Under the pieces are notes generated by a model. It searched no databases, was not told where the DNA came from, and worked only from the letters and a program-made list of their open reading frames with translations. This document shows positions 1-6,120 of a stretch of DNA of 7,945 nucleotides, one piece after another. Every line of letters begins with the position of its first letter. The first letter of the stretch is position 1. The translations under genes and the position numbers were made by a program. Source of the stretch: Chloroflexota bacterium (GTDB lineage: Bacteria; Chloroflexota; Dehalococcoidia; Lucifugimonadales; JADFKI01); NCBI GenBank assembly GCA_022565015.1, contig JADFKI010000183.1:1-7945 (forward strand), in the 5' to 3' direction.

Positions 1-21
1 CTTAGAGGTAAAGTGGATCAT
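1..21 (-). CDS. possible start of a further minus-strand gene (partial)
   Basis: An ATG at 19-21 (minus strand) opens a frame, M-I-H-F-T-S-K, that runs off the window edge 27 bases after the acyltransferase stop. It would be the next gene of the minus-strand sugar cassette. Only seven codons are visible. The AAGG upstream lies very close to the ATG, so the start is weak. No function can be given. Confidence 0.2.
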
Positions 22-47
22 GACCTTAGCACATTAGAGAGGGTAAT

Positions 48-488
48 TCAAGGCCAGTTGGGTTCTTCATTTTGGGTTGATTTGATCCACTTTGTGGAAG
101 GATTAACGTTGCATCTCACTAGGACGCCAGCTCCAATTCTCACCCCAGAAGATATATGGATGCCTGGAAGTATGATACAGCCTGCTCCAATGACTACATC
201 GTCCTCCACGATAACGCCCTCTAGGTTGTCCGAGGGGGGGTACTTGTCGTTGCAGAAGATGGTACCTGGTCCTATGAACACGTTGTTGCCTAGAACAACA
301 CCAGGGCACAGAAAGACGTATGCTTGGAGTAGACATCCTTTTCCTATGACTACATCTCTACCTATCTCTACGAAAGCTCCAACCTCTGTATGCTCACCGA
401 TCACCGGATCTCCCCATACATTAGTCAGCTCCGGGCACTTGAAATTTACCTTTGGAAAGTCCAGTTTTAGCTTCAATGGGGATCTCAT
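48..488 (-). CDS. hexapeptide-repeat (left-handed beta-helix) acyltransferase
   Basis: A 146-residue protein made largely of isoleucine/valine-rich hexapeptide turns (VIGEHTEVGAFVEIG, VVIGKG, VVLGNNVFIGPGT, VVIGAG, VRIGAG; residues ~29-122), which fold as a left-handed beta-helix. The NDKYP motif (80-84) after a GNNVFIGPGT turn is typical of sugar acetyltransferases of the WlbB/FdtC/QdtC type, which use acetyl-CoA to N-acetylate amino sugars on nucleotide carriers. I infer a cytoplasmic role in surface-glycan precursor synthesis; the exact substrate is unknown. The start is set at ATG 488 because AAAGGAG (498-504) lies 9 bases upstream. An in-frame ATG at 530 has no such site. The gene overlaps the end of the dehydrogenase-like gene by 68 bases in another frame, so the two are probably cotranscribed. 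Low GC, unlike the middle of the window. Confidence 0.85.
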   Translation of the reverse strand: MRSPLKLKLDFPKVNFKCPELTNVWGDPVIGEHTEVGAFVEIGRDVVIGKGCLLQAYVFLCPGVVLGNNVFIGPGTIFCNDKYPPSDNLEGVIVEDDVVIGAGCIILPGIHISSGVRIGAGVLVRCNVNPSTKWIKSTQNEEPNWP

Positions 489-1176
489 AATCGAGGACTC
501 CTTTGAGTAGGTTATGTGGAAAGTTCTCATGAAGGAGCTTCACTCCGGGGATGACACAGTGACCCTCTATGTAATCACTAGATGGAATAATCACTGGTCT
601 TCTGAGGTTATGGGCTACGCCAAGATTATAATCGAAGTCCCACATTGTGAAGTCCTGAGGGTCGAATCCCTCATTTTGACACATTTCCTTTTGAAATATA
701 CTAAAAGCCAAGTTTATACCATACTTAGCAAGGCACATCAGTTTCATGAGTTCTGTCTGCCGTGATGACTCCACGGATCGGGCTCTCATTCCAGCGAGAT
801 TGAAGATGTTCGCAGCTTCGATTGCCCTGGGTCCACCTACCCACTTGCAGTACAACTGCATGTCCTTCTCCATATGCTCATGAGAACCCAGAACTGGACT
901 ATGAACGGCATCGTGGATGGATTCTGTGGTTCCTATGGGAACAGTAGAATGAATGACAATAAGGGAGGTTTTGGTTATTTCTCTGTACCTTGCGACTTCA
1001 TCTAAAAAGGAGTCCCACCAGGGAAAGCAAATCTGAAGAACATCATAAGGAACTAGGTCTTCATATGACTCGGGATGTGAAATATCAAACCCTCTAATGA
1101 ACTCTCCGTAGGTCCTCTTGAGAATATTAAGAAGTGGTTGGCCTACGTCACCTAGGCCTATTATCAGTTGTTTCAT
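421..1176 (-). CDS. UDP-sugar dehydrogenase-like NAD-binding protein, short form
   Basis: A 251-residue relative of the UDP-glucose/UDP-ManNAc 6-dehydrogenase superfamily. The N-terminus is a Rossmann fold with GLGDVG (7-12) and a following Asp (31) suited to NAD. HSTVPIGTT (76-84) matches the family's conserved strand-turn. TELMKL (141-146) falls where the central-domain catalytic Lys lies. GHCVIP (205-210) resembles the GGHC active-site loop of WecC-type enzymes, so Cys207 could be the thiol nucleophile. It is far shorter than the usual ~400 or more residues and lacks the C-terminal UDP-binding Rossmann domain, so it may act on another substrate or with a partner. The start at 1176 has AAGAGG (1184-1189) 7 bases upstream. 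It overlaps the glycosyltransferase remnant by 29 bases and the acyltransferase by 68, which suggests a tight operon for sugar modification. The oxidation itself is inferred. Confidence 0.75.
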   Translation of the reverse strand: MKQLIIGLGDVGQPLLNILKRTYGEFIRGFDISHPESYEDLVPYDVLQICFPWWDSFLDEVARYREITKTSLIVIHSTVPIGTTESIHDAVHSPVLGSHEHMEKDMQLYCKWVGGPRAIEAANIFNLAGMRARSVESSRQTELMKLMCLAKYGINLAFSIFQKEMCQNEGFDPQDFTMWDFDYNLGVAHNLRRPVIIPSSDYIEGHCVIPGVKLLHENFPHNLLKGVLDYEIPIEAKTGLSKGKFQVPGAD

Positions 1177-1468
1177 ACATCATCCTCTTACTCCAGTGTG
1201 GTGCTGTACCATCAGCGAACCTTTCCTGGAATGATTCATCTATAGGGAATACATGTAAATGTTTGATCTTCAGTGAAGTATCTACCCATATGGTCGCATC
1301 AGCTTCGACCTGTAACCTGGTACAAAAGATACGGTCCATGTTGGTAGTGCGATCTCCAAGGTTACCTTCGTACTTCTCATAGAACCAAGGCTGTGTTAAG
1401 ACCTTGAGGTGCTCACTACGGACCATGATGCACTCTGAATCACCTACAAAGGCGCTAGAACGGCTCTT
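1148..1468 (-). pseudogene. glycosyltransferase (GT-A, family 2-like), C-terminal remnant
   Basis: The frame is open from just after a TGA at 1469-1471 to a TGA at 1148-1150. Its product resembles the C-terminal part of family-2-like glycosyltransferases: a GDSECIMVRSEHLKVL stretch, then QPWF, then DRIFCTRL, then IWVDTSLKIKHLH. In relatives these are the G-x-G-x-L-x-R-x-x-L strand, the PWF turn, the (E)D-x-x-FC helix and the W-V-D-x-S-x-x-x-x-H end. Homology runs unbroken upstream of the only ATG (1426) to at least Phe at ~1450. ATG 1426 is therefore not the true start; the N-terminal nucleotide-sugar and DXD region is missing. The break coincides with a sharp composition change and with a truncated methyltransferase. 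The remnant is unlikely to be active alone. It would have headed the minus-strand cassette. Confidence 0.6.
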
Positions 1469-1498
1469 TCAAGCCGAACCTCACCCTACAAGCGGCGC
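1440..1498. repeat. imperfect direct repeat at a sequence junction
   Basis: TCACCTACAAAGGCGC (1440-1455) recurs as TCACCCTACAAGCGGCGC (1481-1498); the two differ by small insertions. Between them lies a short inverted repeat, CGGCT/AGCCG (1461-1465 and 1472-1476). The pair sits exactly where the low-GC block meets the high-GC block and where two genes are cut. It could be the trace of illegitimate or site-specific recombination, or a chance match. Confidence 0.4.
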
Positions 1499-1665
1499 AC
1501 TTTTTGTCCCGGCTGGATGTCGGCCAACTCCACCAGACGGTCGCTGACGTCTTGTGCCCCCTTCTCTATCGTCGCCCACCACCTGCTCCAGCCCGCCGCA
1601 ACGGAGTCCCAACTTTGTCGCTGATCTGACTTGTAGCGTACTGCGTCGAACTCATGCGCAGCCAT
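1486..1665 (-). pseudogene. SAM-dependent methyltransferase, N-terminal fragment (59 aa)
   Basis: A short minus-strand frame starts at ATG 1665 with a strong AAAAGGAG (1673-1680) 7 bases upstream, so translation is plausible. The product carries WDSVAAGWSRWW (19-30), then TIEKGAQ (32-38), VSDRLVELA (40-48) and PGQKV (52-56). This matches the start of UbiE/COQ5-type class I methyltransferases, in which PGQ-V leads into the LDVATG S-adenosylmethionine-binding motif I. Here PGQKV is followed by RRL and a TAG stop, so motif I and the whole catalytic fold are missing. The loss occurs at the junction that also truncates the glycosyltransferase. The GC-rich codons match the genes to its right, so it belongs to the middle block. 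It cannot be an active methyltransferase. A good promoter (1816-1844) faces it. Confidence 0.75.
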
Positions 1666-1815
1666 AATATATCTCCTTTTCGCTTAAATGCCCTCCATAG
1701 AAGACGCGTAGGACCCCGAAAGAAAACGAACGCTATTCATCCAATTCACGGCCCCCTAAAATCTACGCCATAGTCGCCCTGTGGCTTGCAAAAAAACCTT
1801 TCCTGACTTTGCGCC

Positions 1816-1844
1816 ATTATAGGTTTGGCCGAATGGGTGGTCAA
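1816..1844 (-). promoter_or_regulatory. sigma70-type promoter facing the methyltransferase fragment
   Basis: Read on the minus strand, TTGACC (1839-1844) is followed by a 17-base spacer and a perfect TATAAT (1816-1821). Transcription would begin near 1809, leaving a leader of about 144 bases before ATG 1665. The -35 and -10 boxes and the spacing are near consensus for a housekeeping sigma factor. Confidence 0.75.
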
Positions 1845-1939
1845 GAATGGACAATCACAAAGAGTTTGCCTGCGTTTCGACCGTCGCGCAGTGTTCCGAA
1901 GCGTGTTCTCAACGCTCAGTGATGAAAGAATGTTTTGTG

Positions 1940-1945
1940 TATAAT
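1940..1945 (+). promoter_or_regulatory. -10 box upstream of the GrdB-like selenoprotein
   Basis: A perfect TATAAT lies 28 bases before the proposed TTG start at 1974, so transcription would start near 1952 with a leader of about 22 bases. No good -35 hexamer is present 15-19 bases upstream, so activity may need an activator. It is probably the promoter for the whole rightward gene set. Confidence 0.5.
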
Positions 1946-1973
1946 AGGGCGCAATTGATGAAGGCCAACAATT

Positions 1974-2966
1974 TTGGCATGGGAGTGGCGTGCTTTGGAG
2001 CTAAAAGAGCTATTGAATAACCCGAATACGGCCGCCGTCTCGCGACTGAAGTACCTGCCGCGCTTCGCTACCGATGAGCAGATTGCCGAGTTCCTGAACG
2101 GGCTGTTTCTGGCGGCGGCCAACGCCCGTTACGAGGGCGACTGGGATATCTTGAATGACTTCCTCGAGAAGTGGGACGAGATTGGCATCGGCTTGCAGTA
2201 CCAGACGATGAAGATGCCCGATGCCGGCGAGGTACCCTGGGCCACCCTTTCCAAGCCGCTGAGCGAATGCAAGGTGGCGTTGGTGACCACAGGCGGGGTC
2301 TACATGGAAGGCCAGAAGCCGTACACCGAGCGCGGCGAGGCGACGTACCGCCAGATTCCAGGCGATGCCAGGACCGAGGACTTTCGCATCTGGCACCCCG
2401 GCTACGATTATGGTCCCGCTACGCAGGATATAAACTGCATATTCCCCATTGATAGATTTCGTGAGCTCGAACGTGAGGGGATTATCGGCTCCCTCGCCGA
2501 TACCCACTACTCCTTTATGGGTCTGATTCCCGAGCCCACAGAGGAGCTGATACCTGAAACGGCCCCGGAGGCGGCGAGGCTTCTCAAAGAGGATGGAGTC
2601 GACGCGGTCTTTTTGGCCTCCACTTGACCGGTCTGCAACCGGTCCGTAGGACTGGTAGCGAGGGCGATCGAGGCGGCGGGCATCCCGACGGTGATTACGA
2701 TGATGTACAAGCAGGTCGCCGACGCCCTGAGACCGCCGCGGACGGCGTACGTTCGGTTCCCCTTCGGACAGCCGCTGGGCGAGCCTGACAACGCGGACCA
2801 ACAGAGGGTCGTCGTCGAGGACGCGCTGCACCTGCTCGTAAACGCCACCGAGAAGGGCGTGCTGAAGGAGCTTCCCTACCGCTGGCGCAGAGAAGATTAC
2901 AGAGGCATCAGGAGCCAACGAGGCAATATACTGGCCGCCGAGACCGCCGTGGCCTCAGACGACTGA
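1974..2966 (+). CDS. GrdB-like selenoprotein (glycine/betaine/sarcosine reductase B family), UGA read as Sec
   Basis: Read through an in-frame TGA at 2625-2627, this frame gives a ~330-residue protein. After a ~98-residue N-terminal segment rich in acidic helices comes a GrdB-family domain: CKVALVTTGGVY (99-110), FPIDR (157-161), EGIIGSLADTHYSFMG (168-183), DGVDAVFLAST, then U218-P-V-C221 and SVGLVARAIEAAGIPTV. Relatives have Cys-x-x-Cys or Sec at this site, and family coding continues to the TGA at 2964-2966. GrdB uses its selenol to attack substrate in reductive deamination. GrdB's usual partner, the pyruvoyl subunit GrdE, is not seen here, so the reaction is unknown. The start is uncertain: TTG 1974 has AAGG 9 bases upstream, and TTG 1995 has GGGAG (1981-1985) 9 bases upstream. 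No suitable in-frame ATG lies nearby. A nonsense-mutated pseudogene is the alternative, but the SECIS-like hairpin argues against it. It is first in a probable operon with acsA. Confidence 0.8.
2625..2660 (+). promoter_or_regulatory. UGA (Sec) codon with bacterial SECIS-like hairpin
   Basis: Downstream of TGA (2625-2627), ACCGGTCC (2638-2645) pairs with GGACTGGT (2649-2656) as eight base pairs with one G-U, closing a GTA loop (2646-2648). A lower stem, TGC/GCG (2634-2636 with 2658-2660, one wobble), is separated by an A-A mismatch. The loop begins with G and lies 18 bases after the TGA, the spacing seen in the E. coli fdhF SECIS. Bacterial SECIS elements bind SelB within the coding region and recode UGA as selenocysteine. 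The bulged U of fdhF is not evident. An alternative stem, GACCGGT/ACCGGTC (2626-2632 with 2638-2644), would compete. Confidence 0.65.
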
Positions 2967-3033
2967 CTGAGTTTTGCTCGTCCTATTCAGCACATATCAT
3001 GCCAGCACTGGTTACGCTGATTACTGAAAAAAC

Positions 3034-3040
3034 GGAGGTG
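3034..3040 (+). promoter_or_regulatory. strong ribosome-binding site of acsA
   Basis: GGAGGTG lies six bases (from GGAGG) before ATG 3045 and fixes the start. The 78 bases between the selenoprotein stop and this ATG contain no terminator-like hairpin, so read-through transcription is plausible. Confidence 0.8.
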
Positions 3041-3044
3041 GAAA

Positions 3045-4802
3045 ATGACGACATCGTCCTTTCCAACCATTCAGAAGCCGGACATCAAGGAGATGAAGGT
3101 TGCCCCTAACCTGGACTACGATAAGGTCAGGGGAAATTTCGACTGGAACGAGATGTACGGAGAGCTGGACTGGCTTCCCGGCGGCGGCCTTAACATGGCA
3201 TATGAGGCCATCGACAGGCACGCCAACGGCCGGAACCGTGACAAGCTGGCGATGATCTGGGAGGGCAAGAACGGTGAAAAGGAGCAGTACACCTTCGGCC
3301 AAATGAAGCAGCTCTCCGACAGGTTTGCCAACGTGCTGAAGAGCATAGGCATCGAAAAGGGCGACCGTGTCTTCGTATTCATGGACCGCGTTCCCGAACT
3401 CTACATTACGATATTCGGCATCTTGAAGGCGGGCGCCATCGCGGGCCCCCTGTTCTCGGCGTTCGGCCCGGAGCCCGTCAAGGACAGGCTTCAAGACAGC
3501 GGCGCGAAGGTGCTGGTCACGCAGCCGGACCTTCGCCGCAAGATCACCGAGATCATCCCGGAGCTCTTCGAGCTTCAGCATATTATCGTGGTCAACAAGG
3601 ACAATCGCGACCCCGAGCCTATACTCTCCTCGGACCTGAGCTACGAAGAGGAGATGGCGAAGGCGCCGCCAAATTTCGACATCGTCGAGACCAGTCAGTA
3701 CGACTACTCGATCATGCACTATACCTCCGGCACGACCGGCAAGCCAAAGGGAGCGGTCCATCGCCACCAGGCGGTCGTGCAGCAGTACGCCACGGGAAAG
3801 TGGGCCCTCGACCTGCACGAGGACGACATCTACTGGTGCACCGCGGACCCCGGCTGGGTGACGGGGACCTCTTACGGCATGCTGGCCCCATGGACCAACG
3901 GCGTTACGCAGCTCATATACGAGGGCGGCTTCAGGGCAAGCAAGTGGTACGAGCTGATACAAGACTACAAGGTGACGGTCTGGTATACGGCGCCAACGGC
4001 CATCCGCATGCTCATGAAGGCCGGTGAGAATATTCCCAGGCGCTACGACATGTCGAGCCTGCGATTCCTGGCCAGCGTCGGTGAGCCCCTGAATCCCGAG
4101 GCGGTCGTCTGGGGCCAGGAGGTCTTCGGCATGCCCTTCCACGATAACTGGTGGCAGACGGAGACGGGCGCGATTCTCTGCGCGAACTACGCCTGCATGG
4201 ACGTCCGGCCGGGCTCCATGGGCAAGCCGATACCCGGCGTGGAGCTTGGAATCGTCGACGATGACTTCAACCCCGTGCCCGTGGGAGAGGACGGCAACCT
4301 GGCGGTCAGGCCGGGCTGGCCGTCCATGTACCACACCTACTGGAATAACACGGAGATGTACAACTCCAAGTTCAAGAAGGGCTGGTACATGACCGGCGAC
4401 AACGCCCGCGTCGATAAGGACGGCTACTTCTGGTTCGTCGGCAGGGCCGACGACGTAATCAATACGGCGGGGCATCTCGTGGGCCCCTTCGAGGTCGAGA
4501 GCGCTCTCATCGAGCACCCGGCCGTCGCGGAGGCCGGAGTCATCGGTAAGCCCGACCCGATAGCCATGGAGATAGTCAAGGCCTTCGTGTCTTTGAAGGA
4601 CGGCTACGAGGCGACGGACGAGCTTCGTCGGGACATTACGAGGTTCAGCCGCGAGAAGCTGTCCTCGGCGGTGGCGCCGCGTGAGATCGAGTTCATCGAC
4701 TCGCTGCCCAAGACACGCAGCGGAAAGATCATGCGCAGGCTGCTCAAGGCCCGCGAGCTTGGCCTACCCGAAGGCGACACAAGCACCCTGGAAGAGGACT
4801 AA
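3045..4802 (+). CDS. acsA: acetyl-CoA synthetase, AMP-forming (AcsA type)
   Basis: This 585-residue cytoplasmic enzyme activates acetate, or a similarly short acid, to acyl-CoA with ATP through an acyl-adenylate. The ANL-superfamily motifs are in order: YTSGTTGKPKG phosphate loop (226-236), SVGEPLNPE, WWQTETG (369-375), TGD with ribose-binding Asp452, hinge GRADDVI (466-472), and KTRSGK with catalytic Lys561. The double Trp before QTETG is the feature that narrows the pocket to acetate in acetyl-CoA synthetases. IYWCTADPGWVTGT and the short length match the Bacillus AcsA branch rather than the ~650-residue Acs branch, and the C-terminal GDTSTLEED is close to AcsA. Lys561 is the residue that Pat-type acetyltransferases silence in relatives. 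All motifs are intact. It lies between the selenoprotein and the flavin monooxygenase, and would convert an acid released by them into CoA thioester. Confidence 0.93.
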   Translation: MTTSSFPTIQKPDIKEMKVAPNLDYDKVRGNFDWNEMYGELDWLPGGGLNMAYEAIDRHANGRNRDKLAMIWEGKNGEKEQYTFGQMKQLSDRFANVLKSIGIEKGDRVFVFMDRVPELYITIFGILKAGAIAGPLFSAFGPEPVKDRLQDSGAKVLVTQPDLRRKITEIIPELFELQHIIVVNKDNRDPEPILSSDLSYEEEMAKAPPNFDIVETSQYDYSIMHYTSGTTGKPKGAVHRHQAVVQQYATGKWALDLHEDDIYWCTADPGWVTGTSYGMLAPWTNGVTQLIYEGGFRASKWYELIQDYKVTVWYTAPTAIRMLMKAGENIPRRYDMSSLRFLASVGEPLNPEAVVWGQEVFGMPFHDNWWQTETGAILCANYACMDVRPGSMGKPIPGVELGIVDDDFNPVPVGEDGNLAVRPGWPSMYHTYWNNTEMYNSKFKKGWYMTGDNARVDKDGYFWFVGRADDVINTAGHLVGPFEVESALIEHPAVAEAGVIGKPDPIAMEIVKAFVSLKDGYEATDELRRDITRFSREKLSSAVAPREIEFIDSLPKTRSGKIMRRLLKARELGLPEGDTSTLEED

Positions 4803-4827
4803 CCCCGCCGACGTCCGGCAAAAACAT

Positions 4828-4833
4828 AGGAGG
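4828..4833 (+). promoter_or_regulatory. ribosome-binding site deciding the LLM start
   Basis: A perfect AGGAGG lies six bases before ATG 4840. It sets the start of the flavin oxidoreductase there, not at the in-frame ATG inside the acsA coding region at 4681. Confidence 0.8.
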
Positions 4834-4839
4834 CGCAAC

Positions 4840-6072
4840 ATGAAGTTTTGTTGGTTCCACCTGATGCCCTATCGGTTTCTACCCAAGGACTTCGAGGAGA
4901 AGTACCGCAGCGTCTGGGTAGACGTCCCCAGCGAGCTCTTCGATGCCGAAAAGGCGCATCAGCTCTACAACGAGTACCTGGACGAGCTGGAATACGCCGA
5001 CCAGGTGGGCTTCGACGGCGTCTGCGTCAATGAGCACCACAACAACGCCTATGGCATAATGCCGTCTCCCAACATCACAGCTGCCGCCCTCACTCGTCGC
5101 ACGACCAACGCCGCGATAGTCGTCCTGGGCAACAGCCTGGCACTCTACAATCCGCCCATCCGCGTGGCCGAGGAGTTCGCCATGCTGGACTGCATTAGCG
5201 GCGGCAGGCTCGTCGCGGGCTTTCCGGTCGGTACCTCCATGGACACCAACTACGCCTACGGAGAGAACCCGGCGACGCTGCGTGAAAAGTACTACGAGGC
5301 CCATGACATGATAATGAAGGCATGGACCGAGCCGGAGCCCTTCGCCTTCAACGGCAAGTTTAACCAGTCGAGGTATGTCAACATCTGGCCCAGGCCCCTC
5401 CAGAAGCCGCACCCACCGGTCTGGATACCCGGCGGAGGCAGCGTGGAGACGTGGGAGTGGACGGCGCGAATGGACTACGTCTACTGCTACCTCAGCTACT
5501 TCGGCTACAAGCGCGGCATCACCGTGATGGACGGCTATTGGAAGGAGATGGAGCGCCTGGGGATGGACGACAATCCCTTCCGTGCGGGATTCCTGCAGCT
5601 GGTCTGCGTCGCCGAGACCGACGAAAAGGCCAAGGAGATTTACGCCGAACACGTCGAATACTTCTATCAGAAGTGCCTGCACGTCTACGAGGGCTTCTCC
5701 GAGGCTCCGGGGTACAGGACGATCAGGACCATAAAGACGGGCGCCGTCAGGCAGGTTGGCGCCGCCGCCACCAAGGCAAGACAAGCGCTCACATGGGACG
5801 ATATGGTGGAGGAGGGCTACGTCATAGCGGGCAGCCCGTCTACCGTCATCAAGGGCATGCAGAAGGCGATCGAGGGCCTGCGCGTCGGACACATGATGGT
5901 GCTGCAGCAGATCGGCAGCATGCCCAAGGACCTGACCATGAAGAACACGGAGATGTTCGCGGAGCAGGTCATGCCCCACTTGAAGGGAATGTGGAGCGAA
6001 TACGAGGACCGCTGGTGGCCCCAGCCGCTGAAGGACCGCGAGGTCGCGGGCGCCGCATCGGCCGGAGACTAG
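4840..6072 (+). CDS. LLM-class flavin-dependent oxidoreductase (bacterial luciferase-like)
   Basis: A 410-residue TIM-barrel protein of the luciferase-like monooxygenase family, which uses reduced FMN (or F420 in some branches) to oxygenate or oxidise organic substrates. Hallmarks are the N-terminal MKFCWFHLMPYRF strand, the segment YADQVGFDGVCVNEHHNN with NEHH at 64-67, SPNITAAALTRRT, NPPIRVAEEFAMLD, SGGR (120-123) leading into GFPVGT, the conserved WPRPLQKPHPPVWIPGGGS strand and the C-terminal IAGSPSTVIKGMQK. Length is slightly above the usual 330-380. No signal peptide or membrane segment is visible, so it is cytoplasmic. The substrate cannot be told from sequence. It follows acsA by 37 bases and precedes the hydrolase by 48, in a likely operon. 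Large families of such enzymes are a known trait of SAR202 Chloroflexota, used to oxidise recalcitrant organic matter; this supports, but does not prove, the origin. Confidence 0.9.
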   Translation: MKFCWFHLMPYRFLPKDFEEKYRSVWVDVPSELFDAEKAHQLYNEYLDELEYADQVGFDGVCVNEHHNNAYGIMPSPNITAAALTRRTTNAAIVVLGNSLALYNPPIRVAEEFAMLDCISGGRLVAGFPVGTSMDTNYAYGENPATLREKYYEAHDMIMKAWTEPEPFAFNGKFNQSRYVNIWPRPLQKPHPPVWIPGGGSVETWEWTARMDYVYCYLSYFGYKRGITVMDGYWKEMERLGMDDNPFRAGFLQLVCVAETDEKAKEIYAEHVEYFYQKCLHVYEGFSEAPGYRTIRTIKTGAVRQVGAAATKARQALTWDDMVEEGYVIAGSPSTVIKGMQKAIEGLRVGHMMVLQQIGSMPKDLTMKNTEMFAEQVMPHLKGMWSEYEDRWWPQPLKDREVAGAASAGD

Positions 6073-6120
6073 CTCGGGCCTAATCTGGTAAGGCGAACGC
6101 ATATAAATTAAGGGGAGAAG

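Larger units (their letters stand above)
1666..1973. other. divergent intergenic region
   Basis: About 308 bases separate the truncated methyltransferase (leftward) from the GrdB-like gene (rightward). The region holds a leftward promoter at 1816-1844 and a rightward TATAAT at 1940-1945. A leftward 18-codon frame (1684-1740, starting M-N-S-V-R-F) ends just before the methyltransferase ribosome-binding site, but it has no convincing ribosome-binding site of its own. I saw no tRNA-like structure or clear terminator in it. Confidence 0.6.

Noticed and set aside
13..510. 165-codon plus-strand open frame
   Set aside because: It lies opposite the hexapeptide acyltransferase, whose repeats are unmistakable. 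Its own product is low in complexity, with no family features.
1440..1500. Integron attC-like site at the junction
   Set aside because: An inverted repeat is present, but the required GTTRRRY/RYYYAAC core ends are not found and there is no integrase or cassette array.
2010..2918. 302-codon minus-strand open frame across the GrdB-like gene
   Set aside because: It is a GC-rich antisense shadow. It spans the TGA only because it reads another frame, and its product shows no recognisable motif.
2691..2966. Separate 91-codon gene starting at ATG 2691
   Set aside because: Family homology continues upstream of this ATG, without a break, through SVGLVARAIEAAGIPTV to the TGA. It is the C-terminal part of the selenoprotein.
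2967..3044. Promoter or terminator between the selenoprotein and acsA
   Set aside because: TTGCTC and TATCAT are only 15 bases apart and both are imperfect. The only stem (CAGC/GCTG) is four base pairs without a T tract.
3021..4517. 498-codon minus-strand open frame
   Set aside because: It is antisense to acsA, which has every catalytic motif. The antisense product is Arg/Val/Leu/His-rich, as expected from GC-rich shadow coding.
4681..4839. Upstream extension of the flavin oxidoreductase to ATG 4681
   Set aside because: It would overlap the essential C-terminal Lys motif of acsA in another frame. A perfect AGGAGG and the family N-terminus MKFCWFHLMPYRF place the start at 4840.
4879..6102. 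407-codon minus-strand open frame
   Set aside because: It is antisense to the flavin oxidoreductase and has no ribosome site or family resemblance.
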